In this document: positions 23,535 to 32,019 of the stretch, one piece after another
How the letters are laid out: every line of letters begins with the position of its first letter
Position numbering within the stretch: position 1 is the stretch's first letter
NCBI GenBank assembly: GCA_964541215.1
Contig: CAZIPP010000005.1
Span: forward strand, 1 to 35,300
Source: SIG469 sp964541215
Lineage (GTDB): Bacteria > Bacillota > Clostridia > Oscillospirales > Oscillospiraceae
Direction of reading: 5' to 3'
DNA length: 35,300 nucleotides
Made by a program: the position numbers and the translations under genes
Notes under the pieces: generated by a model
What the model saw: the letters and a program-made list of their open reading frames with translations, nothing else
Told to the model about the DNA's origin: nothing
Database searches by the model: none

Positions 23535-24170
23535 ATGTCAGATATAATCAAAGTCAGTATAGACTCTGTTGCAGAAGATCTTGGAGTTCCTTCCATCGAG
23601 ACCGAAATCGCTCCCGGTTTGACCCGAACCATGATCCAATGGACACCGGAGCACGCCGAAAAAATAGCAGAAAAAGTAAAGGAAAAAGCTGTGGATGGTC
23701 AGCCCATGGGGCTGGACGGCGCAGGAGCACACTGGGTTCTTGCCACCTTTGCCAGCGCCATGTATCCCAATTTTGCCGCATATTCCAATCCATCCGTTAA
23801 CGTGTCCATGCTTCCTCTTCCTATGGGCGAGGAAGATCCGGCAGGCGGCATACGTTTCGAGGTCACAGAAAAAGACGGCGATCTTTATGTGGAGTTTTCT
23901 TCAGATGACCCCACCAAGCCCAAAACCAACGGTCCTCACAACTATGATATTTCCATGCTGCCCAATGTAAAAGTACCTCCTTGCAGACCCGACCAGCACG
24001 TTTATTACAAATGCGGCGGTCTGTTCCCCGTACTGCTGAATGTACTTGCTCCCTATATGGGGCACTGCGCCAGCCTCAACGTTGCTCCCGGCATCGGCGG
24101 CGGAGACTACTATGTCTGCGCAGGCTGCTGGGACGGCAGCAAAAAGCTTGGAGACATAACCCCCTTCTAA
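23535..24170 (+). CDS. Conserved-looking protein of unknown function
   Basis: 211 residues, no signal peptide or membrane segment. ATG at 23535 follows AAAGGAG; an upstream in-frame start at 23460 falls in the promoter. The N-terminal part carries PGLTRTMIQWTPEHAEKI and then MGLDGAGAHWVLATFASAMY followed by PNFAAYSNPS. The DGxGxxW...P...Y.P pattern recalls the C-terminal core of Csx3/Crn3-type proteins, but this is a weak visual match. The second half has five Cys (PPCRP, YKCGG, GHCAS, VCAGC) and Gly-rich GIGGGDYYVC, so metal binding is conceivable. No CRISPR array or cas gene is present. Divergent partner is the 611-residue beta-helix-like protein. Function unknown. Confidence 0.75.
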   Translation: MSDIIKVSIDSVAEDLGVPSIETEIAPGLTRTMIQWTPEHAEKIAEKVKEKAVDGQPMGLDGAGAHWVLATFASAMYPNFAAYSNPSVNVSMLPLPMGEEDPAGGIRFEVTEKDGDLYVEFSSDDPTKPKTNGPHNYDISMLPNVKVPPCRPDQHVYYKCGGLFPVLLNVLAPYMGHCASLNVAPGIGGGDYYVCAGCWDGSKKLGDITPF

Positions 24171-24178
24171 GAACGGCA

Positions 24179-24221
24179 AACCCCCGGAAACACTTTTGTA
24201 TTTCCGGGGGTTATTTCTTTT
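24179..24221 (+). terminator. Terminator, shared by convergent genes
   Basis: Stem AACCCCCGGAAA/TTTCCGGGGGTT (24179-24212), 10-base loop, then TATTTCTTTT on the plus strand. It ends the 211-residue protein gene. On the minus strand it follows the secDF stop (24226) but has only a short TTTGCC tail. Confidence 0.85.
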
Positions 24222-24225
24222 ATAC

Positions 24226-26463
24226 TTATGCTGTTTTTTCCTTTTTGCCGCCAATGGCTTTAAACTTGCACCACATGGCGCCGGAGAGACAGATGGAAGA
24301 ATATCCGCCTGCAACGATGCCGATGATAAGCGGCAGCGCAAAGTTCTGAATGGAGCTTACACCCATAATATAGATCATAACCACAGGGAACAGCGTTGTA
24401 ACAGTGGTATACAGACTGCGGGTCATGGTCTGCCAGATGGATTTGTCCACAACCTCCGCAAAGTACTCCTTGCCGCCGGCAGAACGATTGTTCTCACGGA
24501 TGCGGTCGAACACAACTATGGTGGCGTTGATGGAGTAACCAAGGATAGTCAGCGCCGCTGCAATGAAATTCATGTTGAAAGGTATCTGAAGAATAACATA
24601 CATGCTCAGCATGACCAGCAGGTCATGGATAAGTGCAATAACTGCCGCACATCCCGAGCGGAACTCGAAGCGGATAGTAATATATATAAGGATCAGCAGC
24701 GCAGCGGTCGCAGACGCGATGATGGCGGCATTGCGGATGTCGCCGCCAACAGAGGCTGAAACATAGTTGCTGGAAATAAGGTCAGCATCAGTCAGTCCAT
24801 ACTGCTGGGCACACAGCCGGAATATCTCGTCGCGCTGTTCGGTGGGGATCTCCAGAGTCTTGATAACCACCTGAGTTCCCTCAGTACCGGCTTTGGTTAT
24901 AGACGAAGCTTCCGAACCGGTGACCTCTTTGACAAACTCATTTATCTGCTCCTGAACATCGGCAGTAACCTCAGTATGCAGCTCATATTCCATGGTAACG
25001 CCGCCGAGGAAGTCGATGTCAAAGTTAAACAGGTTTACATTGAAGGGGATAAGAATAATGCCCACAAGACCGGTGATGACCAGCACTACGGAAATGACAG
25101 CAAAGATGCGGAAATTCTTTACAAAGCTGAACTTTCCTATCATCTTTTCGCAGGCAGCCTTCTCCCCTACTTCCTTTACACCATACAAACGAATGTTGGT
25201 GACCTTCATATCAACAAGGGCTCGAAGCAGGATGCGGGTAATTACCAGCATGGTAAACATGGAGATGACGACACCGATAAGCAGAGTCTTTGCAAAACCC
25301 ATGATGGTGCCGGTACCCTGCCACCACAGCACCACGGCGGCGATTGCGGTGGTAATGTTGGAGTCGAGTATAGCAGAAAAGGCACGGTTATAACCTGCAT
25401 CGATAGCTGCCCGGATGGTCTTGCCGGAACGCAGCTCTTCACGGATACGCTCAAAGATGATAACGTTGGCATCAACAGCCATACCGATAGTCAGGATAAT
25501 ACCCGCAATACCGGGAAGGGTCAGATTTATATGCCCAACTGCCAGAATAATGGCAAACATTCCCGCATAGAACAGCAGTGCGACGACGGAAACGATGCCC
25601 GGCAGCCTGTAGATCGCTATCATAAATATGGCAATGATTATAAGTCCGATAAGACCCGCAATAAGGCTGGACTCAAGAGATTTCTCACCAAGGCTTGCGC
25701 CAACTGCCTGAAGCTTGACATTCTCAAGGGTAAACGGCAGCTTGCCCGCAGAGATGATGTCTGCCAGATATTTAACTTCGTCCATGGAAGCTCCATCGCC
25801 CATCTGGATAATAGCGCTTTCGGTATCTATGCCGGTATCCTTGAACTTTGTTTTGTCAACATAGGGAGAGCTGATGGTTGTACCGTCCATAACGATGGCA
25901 ACATAGTTGTCGTCTCCGTCTCGGTTGGCAACAGCCTTTGTCGCCTCCTTGAACAGCTCACGACCTTCTTCATTGAAGGTCAGCACAACATGGTAAACAG
26001 ACATGCCGGAACTGTCGATAGGACCGTAAGCTGCCTCGGCAGACTGTATCATATTACCGTCCAGAAGAACATTGCCGTCGGCATCCTGAAACTCGATAAC
26101 AGCGGTGGTACCCAGCTGCTGCACGGCTTCCTCGGGATCATCCACGTTGGGTATTTCAACTACCACCCGGGATTCACCTGCCAGATATACGTTGGCTTCG
26201 GTGTAACCAAGGTTGTTCAAGCGCTGACGAAGCATCGTCTGCGCCGATTCCATGCCCGTGGCAATATCCTCAGAAGAAGTTCCCGCCGGGATAACCGCAT
26301 CGTAGGTTATTTCAGAACCGCCCACAAGGTCAAGCCCCAGTACCACACCGTCCTGAAGGCTGGGAACGATAAAGTATCCCAAGTCCAGACCATTGACAGC
26401 AGTGCTTGCCATCAGTGCGATGACCGCAATGATAATAACGATAGATAAAACACTTTTTTTCAT
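24226..26463 (-). CDS. secDF: SecD-SecF fusion protein translocase subunit
   Basis: Proton-driven membrane factor that aids late steps of SecYEG export. 745 residues combining both halves in one chain, as in B. subtilis. SecD half: first membrane helix (LSIVIIIAVIALMASTAV), DLGYFIVPSLQDGVVLGLDL and GGSEITYDA, a large extracytoplasmic domain, then GMAVDANVIIFERIREELR. SecF half from about residue 440: DIDFLGGVTMEYELH and GYSINATIVVFDRIRENNR, giving about 12 membrane helices. ATG at 26463 with AAGGAGG; the frame to 26532 reads into the promoter. Monocistronic. Confidence 0.96.
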   Translation of the reverse strand: MKKSVLSIVIIIAVIALMASTAVNGLDLGYFIVPSLQDGVVLGLDLVGGSEITYDAVIPAGTSSEDIATGMESAQTMLRQRLNNLGYTEANVYLAGESRVVVEIPNVDDPEEAVQQLGTTAVIEFQDADGNVLLDGNMIQSAEAAYGPIDSSGMSVYHVVLTFNEEGRELFKEATKAVANRDGDDNYVAIVMDGTTISSPYVDKTKFKDTGIDTESAIIQMGDGASMDEVKYLADIISAGKLPFTLENVKLQAVGASLGEKSLESSLIAGLIGLIIIAIFMIAIYRLPGIVSVVALLFYAGMFAIILAVGHINLTLPGIAGIILTIGMAVDANVIIFERIREELRSGKTIRAAIDAGYNRAFSAILDSNITTAIAAVVLWWQGTGTIMGFAKTLLIGVVISMFTMLVITRILLRALVDMKVTNIRLYGVKEVGEKAACEKMIGKFSFVKNFRIFAVISVVLVITGLVGIILIPFNVNLFNFDIDFLGGVTMEYELHTEVTADVQEQINEFVKEVTGSEASSITKAGTEGTQVVIKTLEIPTEQRDEIFRLCAQQYGLTDADLISSNYVSASVGGDIRNAAIIASATAALLILIYITIRFEFRSGCAAVIALIHDLLVMLSMYVILQIPFNMNFIAAALTILGYSINATIVVFDRIRENNRSAGGKEYFAEVVDKSIWQTMTRSLYTTVTTLFPVVMIYIMGVSSIQNFALPLIIGIVAGGYSSICLSGAMWCKFKAIGGKKEKTA

Positions 26464-26503
26464 TATTTCCTCCTTATTGCAAGGGTTTATGCATAACTTG
26501 ATC

Positions 26504-26532
26504 ATTATATGGTATAAATCGATGTATGTCAA
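26504..26532 (-). promoter_or_regulatory. Consensus sigma-A promoter of secDF
   Basis: Minus strand TTGACA (26527-26532), 17 bases, TATAAT (26504-26509): a perfect consensus promoter, with the start expected about 35 bases before the ATG. Nothing else is evident in the rest of the gap (26533-26673). Confidence 0.92.
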
Positions 26533-26664
26533 TTAATGAGGCTCTCATTATGCTGTTGCCAACTTCAAAATCAGAGAAAAAACATTTATTCCGTAGGTAC
26601 GACCGGATGCGGTCAGGCAGTATACTTAGAAATCCATAACATTACCAAACTGACAGTTTATGCG

Positions 26665-26697
26665 CAATAAAACAGGACGCTGTTTTCACAGCGTCCT
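26665..26697 (-). terminator. Terminator of the aminotransferase gene
   Basis: Perfect stem AGGACGCTGT (26674-26683) with ACAGCGTCCT (26688-26697), TTTC/GAAA loop, followed on the minus strand by TTTTATTG. Lies about 17 bases after the stop at 26714. Confidence 0.88.
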
Positions 26698-26713
26698 TAA
26701 TTTTTGTCATTGA

Positions 26714-27904
26714 TTACTTTGCAAGAAAAGCTTCCAGTCTGTCGAGACCTTCCTTGATGTTTTCCATGCTGGTGGCATAGGACCAGCGGCAATACTCGGG
26801 AGCGCCGAAGCCGGAACCGGGAACGGTGGCTACCAGGCCTTCTTTAAGGAACAGATTTGCAAAATCGTCAGCATCGTTGATCATAACACCATGAAGCTCT
26901 TTACCGATAAGCTGCTTAATGTTCATCATAACATAGAACGCACCCTGAGGCTTGATGCAGCTTACGCCTTCAATGGAATTCATTCTTTCAACGATATAGT
27001 TTCTTCTTTCCTCAAAAGCCTGACGCATGATCTCACGGGACTCCTGAGAACCGGCAAAAGCTTCAACGGCACCCTTCTGAGCAAAAGTAGCGGGAGCACC
27101 GGTGGAATGGCTGAGGTAGTTTGCCATCAGCTTGGATATTTTCTCGTTGGCAAGCGCGTAACCGATACGCCATCCGGTCATGGCATATGCCTTGGAAGCG
27201 CCATTGATAAGGATCGTCAGATCCTTTACCTCTTCACCAAGGGAAGCAAAGCTGGTGAACTCCAGTCCATCATACAGCAGGCAGCTGTAAATCTCGTCAG
27301 AGATAACGTAAATACCGTGCTTTACACACACATCGGCAATGGCCTGCAGTTCTTCCCTGCTGTATACCATACCGGTGGGGTTGGAGGGATTGTTCAGAAC
27401 CATACATTTGGTCTTGTCGGTTATGGCTGCTTCCAGCTGCTGGGCAGTGATCTTGAAGCCGGCATCCTCGTCAGCTTTCAGGACAACGGGAACACCGCCT
27501 GCCATTTTGATCATTTCGATATAGCTTACCCAATAGGGAGCAGGCAGGATGACCTCATCTCCATGGTCACAAAGGACACTGATAGCGATGAAAACATTGT
27601 GCTTCGCACCGGAAGCAACGACTACCTGAGAAGTCTTGTAATCCAGATCGTAGTCTTCCTTAACACGCTTGATGATAGCTTCTTTCAGTTCCACAGTACC
27701 GGTAGCAGGAGTGTAGGTGGTCAAATTATTCTCAATGGCCTTGATACCTGCGGCCTTTATATTGTCGGGAGTATGAAAGTCGGGTTCTCCCGCGCCAAAA
27801 CCAACAACATCAATACCATCAGCTTTCATCTGCTTGGATAGAGTATCGATAGCCAGAGTTGTGGACGCAACCACGTTGCTTGCAATTTTTGAAGGCTGCT
27901 TCAT
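26714..27904 (-). CDS. aspB: Pyridoxal-phosphate aspartate aminotransferase
   Basis: Class I aminotransferase, fold type I, 396 residues. It transfers an amino group between aspartate and 2-oxoglutarate most likely, though related enzymes accept aromatic or methionine-related acids. GAGEPDFHTPDNIK (37-50), NNPSNPTG (171-178), SDEIY (202-206) and the PLP Schiff-base Lys238 in GASKAYAMTGWRIGYA are intact; the C-terminal CRWSYA carries the carboxylate-binding Arg. ATG at 27904 follows AAAGGAAG. Own promoter and terminator, so monocistronic. The family-level call is firm; substrate is inferred. Confidence 0.93.
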   Translation of the reverse strand: MKQPSKIASNVVASTTLAIDTLSKQMKADGIDVVGFGAGEPDFHTPDNIKAAGIKAIENNLTTYTPATGTVELKEAIIKRVKEDYDLDYKTSQVVVASGAKHNVFIAISVLCDHGDEVILPAPYWVSYIEMIKMAGGVPVVLKADEDAGFKITAQQLEAAITDKTKCMVLNNPSNPTGMVYSREELQAIADVCVKHGIYVISDEIYSCLLYDGLEFTSFASLGEEVKDLTILINGASKAYAMTGWRIGYALANEKISKLMANYLSHSTGAPATFAQKGAVEAFAGSQESREIMRQAFEERRNYIVERMNSIEGVSCIKPQGAFYVMMNIKQLIGKELHGVMINDADDFANLFLKEGLVATVPGSGFGAPEYCRWSYATSMENIKEGLDRLEAFLAK

Positions 27905-27955
27905 TGTATATTCTTCCTTTCTTATTCAAGGTTATCTGCCAAGTCTAATGATAGA

Positions 27956-27984
27956 ATTATACTTGCAATCCTTCATTTTTTCAA
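27956..27984 (-). promoter_or_regulatory. Sigma-A promoter of the aminotransferase gene
   Basis: Minus strand TTGAAA (27979-27984), 17 bases, TATAAT (27956-27961). Start about 45 bases before the ATG. Confidence 0.82.
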
Positions 27985-28050
27985 GCATATATTGCCGTAA
28001 TATAGAAAATTTGCATAATTTAGCAGCTTAAGTTTCATTTTGGCACTGCA

Positions 28051-28104
28051 TAAAAAAGCAGTCACTCCAACCGTTCGCTATGCTTGCGGTTGGGATGACT
28101 GCTT
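28051..28104 (-). terminator. Terminator of ftsK
   Basis: Long hairpin AAGCAGTCA-CTCCAACCG with CGGTTGGGATGACTGCTT (28056-28104), stem about 18 bases with one G-T pair and a 13-base loop, followed by TTTTTTA on the minus strand. Lies 10 bases past the ftsK stop. Confidence 0.9.
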
Positions 28105-28114
28105 ATGCTGAACA

Positions 28115-29740
28115 TCAGAACGGAGCTTCTTCTTCATCGCTGTCCATTGGCTCGTCAAAGTCTTCGTCATCAGCCTGCACAAGGGGCGCGCCCATCTGCA
28201 TTTGCTGCCACTGTTCTTTCGTTATCAGTATTTGACGAGGCTTGGAGCCTTCAAAGGGACCGACTATACCCTTTTCCTCCATGGCATCTACTATTCGGGC
28301 AGCTCTGGCATAACCCAGCTTCAGCCTGCGCTGAAGCATGGACACGGAAGCCTGTCCGGTATCAAGAATAACATCCACTGCAGCGGGCAGAAGCTCGTCA
28401 TCATCAGACTTTGGTTCTTCCACATGATTCGAAGATGCTCCGGATGAATGACCACTTCCGCTGTTTCCGGTATTCTCTGCATTTTTTTCTATGTGTTCCA
28501 TTATCTCGTCGGAGTAGGACGCGGTGCTGCTCTTTTTGATATAATTGACCACATTTTCAATTTCACCGTCAGTTATGAAGCAGCCCTGAATACGCTGAGG
28601 TTTACCGCCCGCGTACTTGAACAGCATATCGCCTTTGCCTACCAGCTTTTCGGCACCGGAAGAGTCCAGAATTATCCTGGAGTTCATGGCAGAATCCACA
28701 TAGAAAGCGATTCTGGAAGGGATGTTTGCTTTCATAACGCCCGTGATAACATCGGCAGACGGTCTTTGTGTTGCGATGATAAGGTGCATACCGGCAGCAC
28801 GCGCCATCTGAGTGATGCGGCAAATGCTGTCTTCCACCTCTTTGGCTGCTACCATCATCAGGTCAGCCAGCTCATCAATGATGATAACGATATTGGGCAG
28901 CTTTTCTCTGGTCTCGTCATTTTCAATGGCCTTGTTGTAGCCTGCAAGGTTTCTTACGCCCAGCTCAGCCAGCAGAGCATAACGACGCATCATTTCCGTA
29001 ACTGCCCACTGGAGAGCGCCGGCAGCCTTTTTGGGATCGGTCACAACAGGTATCAGCAAATGAGGAAGCCCATTATAGACCACCAGCTCGACCATTTTGG
29101 GATCGACCATTATAAGCCGCAGGTCTTCAGGACTCGACTTATAAAGCAGGCTGGTAATGATGGAGTTGATACATACCGATTTACCATAGCCGGTAGCACC
29201 CGCCACCAGCAGGTGAGGCATTTTTGCAATGTCGGCAACTATATGGTTGCCGCCGATATCCATGCCAAGGGCAAAGGCCACGGCTGATTTGTTGCTCTGG
29301 AATTCTTTGGAACCGATAACATCCCTCAGATAAACAGTGCTGAGCACCTTGTTGGGTACTTCGATGCCAACCACAGATATACGGTCAGGAATGGCGGCAA
29401 TGCGCACACCTGCCGCGCCAAGCTTCAAAGCGATATCGTCAGCAAGGTTCGTTATCTTGTTCAGTCGTACACCTTCGCCTATTTCCAGCTCATATCTGGT
29501 CACTGCGGGCCCACGGGTGACATTAACTATCTTTGCGTCTATGCCAAAGCTGCGCAAAGTATCCGCAAGACGCGAGCTGTTAAGGCGCATCTCGTCAGTG
29601 CCGTCCACAGTGGAACCGTCTCCTGTCTCCAGCAGTTCAAGGGGCGGATAGTGGTACTGAACAGTTTCGGAAGCAGACGCACCGATCTCTTTTTCAACCT
29701 CGGCAGTGGCCTGCTCAACATCGGCCTTCTTGATTTTTTC
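28115..29740 (-). CDS. ftsK: DNA translocase FtsK/SpoIIIE, C-terminal part
   Basis: Motor and gamma domains of the septal DNA pump that clears chromosomes at division or moves DNA into the forespore. The frame is open from the assembly gap to the stop (541 codons), so an internal GTG at 29608 is not a true start. Visible: the alpha/beta core with GPAVTRYELEIGEGVRLNKI; Walker A VAGATGYGKSVCINSI; Walker B IVIIIDELADLMMVA; MARAAGMHLIIATQRPSAD. A C-terminal winged-helix gamma domain has SVSMLQRRLKLGYARAARIV, which reads KOPS/SRS sites in the family. It continues the N-terminal part beyond the gap. Whether its main job is division or sporulation cannot be told. Confidence 0.93.
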   Translation of the reverse strand, partial: EKIKKADVEQATAEVEKEIGASASETVQYHYPPLELLETGDGSTVDGTDEMRLNSSRLADTLRSFGIDAKIVNVTRGPAVTRYELEIGEGVRLNKITNLADDIALKLGAAGVRIAAIPDRISVVGIEVPNKVLSTVYLRDVIGSKEFQSNKSAVAFALGMDIGGNHIVADIAKMPHLLVAGATGYGKSVCINSIITSLLYKSSPEDLRLIMVDPKMVELVVYNGLPHLLIPVVTDPKKAAGALQWAVTEMMRRYALLAELGVRNLAGYNKAIENDETREKLPNIVIIIDELADLMMVAAKEVEDSICRITQMARAAGMHLIIATQRPSADVITGVMKANIPSRIAFYVDSAMNSRIILDSSGAEKLVGKGDMLFKYAGGKPQRIQGCFITDGEIENVVNYIKKSSTASYSDEIMEHIEKNAENTGNSGSGHSSGASSNHVEEPKSDDDELLPAAVDVILDTGQASVSMLQRRLKLGYARAARIVDAMEEKGIVGPFEGSKPRQILITKEQWQQMQMGAPLVQADDEDFDEPMDSDEEEAPF

Positions 29741-29840
29741 NNNNNNNNNNNNNNNNNNNNNNNNNNNNNNNNNNNNNNNNNNNNNNNNNNNNNNNNNNNN
29801 NNNNNNNNNNNNNNNNNNNNNNNNNNNNNNNNNNNNNNNN
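29741..29840. other. Assembly gap (100 N) inside ftsK
   Basis: Exactly 100 ambiguous bases, the usual placeholder for a scaffold join of unknown length. Both flanks encode a charged, Pro/Glu/Lys-rich FtsK linker in the minus-strand direction (PQPEPEK before the gap, EKIKKADVEQ after it). 100 is not a multiple of three, so the apparent frame change across it is meaningless. A repetitive linker is a likely cause of the break. Confidence 0.97.
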
Positions 29841-30908
29841 CTTTTCCGGTTCAGGCTGCGGCACTTTAACAGGCTTCTCCACAGGCGCAGGCGGAACGAC
29901 TTCCTGCTTGTCCTTTGAAGCGATAATATCGGGCTGATACGCTGTCTCGTTTTTCTGATCCCTTACGCTTCGGTATTCTCTGACCGGTTTGTTTTCCGGG
30001 TCGGGTATCCGGAGCTGCTCTGAATCCGGCGTTACCGCGGGCAATCTTTCGACCATCAGAGTATCGGGAGTTTTTACATTGGGCTGATCGTTGAAAAGGG
30101 AACTTTTTTCCGGTTTCGGGCGGGAAGCCTTCTCCTCCTGTTTTTGTACCAGAGGACCTTCATCCACAGGAATATCAATAACAGCCTTCTTTTTCTCAGC
30201 CTTTTTCTCCATGGCAGCGGCTTTCATTGTTACAGCTTTCTCCACCAGCACCGCAGCTGTATCAGGCTTTTCATCTTCAGGTTCTTCGTATTCGATACGG
30301 GGTCTATCCTTAATTGCCCTGAAAATAGAGCTGATGGTCATGTTCAGCGCCAGTATCAGCAATCCAACAGCAGCGGCAATAAACAGCACGGCAGAGCCGA
30401 TATTGCTGAACACTGTTTTAAAAAGGATGGCAATAAGTCCGCTTATAAGACCGCCGCTTTCAAGGTCTCTGCCGGTCTCAAACAGTTCGATAACGGTTTT
30501 GAACCCGCCGGAAAACACCGTGTCACATCCGAAAAGATGGGTAATGCATCCGATAATGAGCGGCAGCAGCATGGCGCACCATACCCGAAGCTTAACGGGT
30601 CTTCCTCCATGAGTAACCAGTATGAAACCTGCCAGAATGAGCGCCGGCACAAGGGCGAAAAAGCCCCATCCGATAAGCCCTTTCACACCTCCGCAAAACA
30701 GATCGATAAACAGAGCCTTTACATCAAAGCAGCCCAGCAGCGCAAAAAACGCCAGGCAGAAGCAGGCTATACCGCCCACCTCTCTTCGGACAGGTGATGT
30801 GTCAACGGTAACCTTACCGGACTTTGAGCCGGTCTTTTTCGTGGAGGTCTTAGCGGAAGAACTTTTCTTTTTTGTTCCGGACGATTTTTTTCCGCTGCTC
30901 GCCATCAT
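29841..30908 (-). CDS. ftsK: DNA translocase FtsK/SpoIIIE, N-terminal part
   Basis: N-terminal 356 codons of the gene cut by the gap. Residues 1-40 are a Lys/Ser-rich cytoplasmic lead. Four or so membrane helices follow (GIACFCLAFFALLGCF, LIGWGFFALVPALILAGFIL, VWCAMLLPLIIGCITHLF, AVLFIAAAVGLLILALNM). From about 215 there is a charged linker rich in Glu, Lys and Pro. The membrane part anchors the hexamer at the septum. Two adjacent ATGs (30908 and 30905) follow AAAGGAGGAGTC; the second has the better spacing. uppP ends 36 bases upstream with no terminator, so tepA-uppP-ftsK may share transcripts. Confidence 0.9.
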
Positions 30909-30944
30909 GACTCCTCCTTTGTGTAGTGTTAATTATTCATTGTA

Positions 30945-31787
30945 TCAGGAAATAGCAGACAGTATCAGTGTAGCAACACCAACCACCCAGCAATAATAAG
31001 AGAATCCGCCAAAGCTGCCTTTGCCTGCAATAAACTTCAGCAGCCGGATGGACAGATAGCCAAATACCATTGCCGACACAACTCCTGCAAGATAGATGGG
31101 AAGTAGCGATATGTCTATACTGCCTTCAGAAATAACATCGGCAAGGCTGAGTATGTTTGCCCCCAGTACAGCGGGCAGAGAAAGCATAAAGGAAAACTTC
31201 ACGGCAAACTCTCTGTTGAAGCCTCTAAGCAGTCCACCGGTGATGGTGCTGCCTGAACGGGACAGACCGGGTACCACGGCCACTGCCTGAAAGCAGCCCA
31301 CAACAAGAGCATCCAGCAGTGTGGCATTTTTCTCCGTTTTTCCACCGCGGTTCATTCTGTCGGAAAGCCACAGCACAAGACCATTGAATATAAGCGCACA
31401 GCCAATAAAGATAGTGTTTGAATAAAGCATTTCTACCTTATCCTTAATGGGCAGCACAACGAGAAGCGGCAGGGTTCCAACAATGATAAGCAGTATCATT
31501 CTCCGAGCCGGAGGTACGGGACCGTTAAGGCTTTCTCCCTTGCCGGAAAAGCCACGAATCATGGCAAAGAACTCTTTAACGATCTCTACAACATCAGACC
31601 AGTATGCCGCAACAACGGCAACAAGAGTACCGAGATGAAGCAGCACATCGAAAAACATATGGTCGTGCTCAACGTCTGCAAGACCCATAAAATTCTGAAA
31701 GATAGACAGGTGTCCGGAGCTGGATATGGGCAAAAACTCCGCTACACCCTGGATAAAGCCAAGAAAGATCGAGGCTATCAAAGACAT
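30945..31787 (-). CDS. uppP: Undecaprenyl-diphosphatase
   Basis: Membrane enzyme that recycles undecaprenyl diphosphate to the monophosphate carrier for cell-wall synthesis (BacA type; overexpression is known to raise bacitracin tolerance). 280 residues. GVAEFLPISSSGHLSI (15-30) and VVPGLSRSGSTITGGLLRGF hold the catalytic Glu, Ser, His and Arg set of the family; about eight hydrophobic helices. ATG at 31787 follows GGAGG. It uses the product line of the prenyl synthase encoded elsewhere in the window. Sits upstream of ftsK. Confidence 0.95.
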   Translation of the reverse strand: MSLIASIFLGFIQGVAEFLPISSSGHLSIFQNFMGLADVEHDHMFFDVLLHLGTLVAVVAAYWSDVVEIVKEFFAMIRGFSGKGESLNGPVPPARRMILLIIVGTLPLLVVLPIKDKVEMLYSNTIFIGCALIFNGLVLWLSDRMNRGGKTEKNATLLDALVVGCFQAVAVVPGLSRSGSTITGGLLRGFNREFAVKFSFMLSLPAVLGANILSLADVISEGSIDISLLPIYLAGVVSAMVFGYLSIRLLKFIAGKGSFGGFSYYCWVVGVATLILSAIS

Positions 31788-31946
31788 ATATGTATCCTCC
31801 GGGATTTAAAATTATCTGGGATGTCCCTATTAAATTATATTAACATAATCCGGATGATATTTCCACAATTTTTTGTAGTTTTGGTGTTTCTCTGAATATT
31901 CTTAATAAATTGCGCTCAGCAGCCTGTTTTTCCCTCCCTATGATCG

Positions 31947-31965
31947 GGGCGGCAGTTTGCCGCCC
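31947..31965. other. GC-rich hairpin between uppP and tepA
   Basis: Perfect GGGCGGCA/TGCCGCCC with a 3-base loop in an AT-rich gap (31788-32019). After it the minus strand reads CGATCATAGG, without a T-run; the plus strand reads ACGTTCTTTTCC. It may end the tepA transcript weakly or act as an RNA-stabilising stem before uppP. Apart from a TATAAT on the minus strand near 31835 I see nothing else firm in the gap. Confidence 0.5.
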
Positions 31966-32019
31966 ACGTTCTTTTCCCTTGATTTCCGCCACACAAACGC
32001 ACCTTGCGGAATACCTTGT

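Noticed and set aside
23535..24170. Member of a type III CRISPR system
   Set aside because: Only a weak motif likeness to Csx3 and no repeats or other cas genes in the window; kept as a hypothesis only.
24976..26448. Plus-strand frame of 490 codons
   Set aside because: Antisense shadow of secDF with His/Asn/Gln-rich nonsense composition.
29715..29740. Apparent end of the ftsK N-terminal frame after the N run
   Set aside because: It is an artefact of reading 100 placeholder bases, not a multiple of three; the real frame continues in the C-terminal part.
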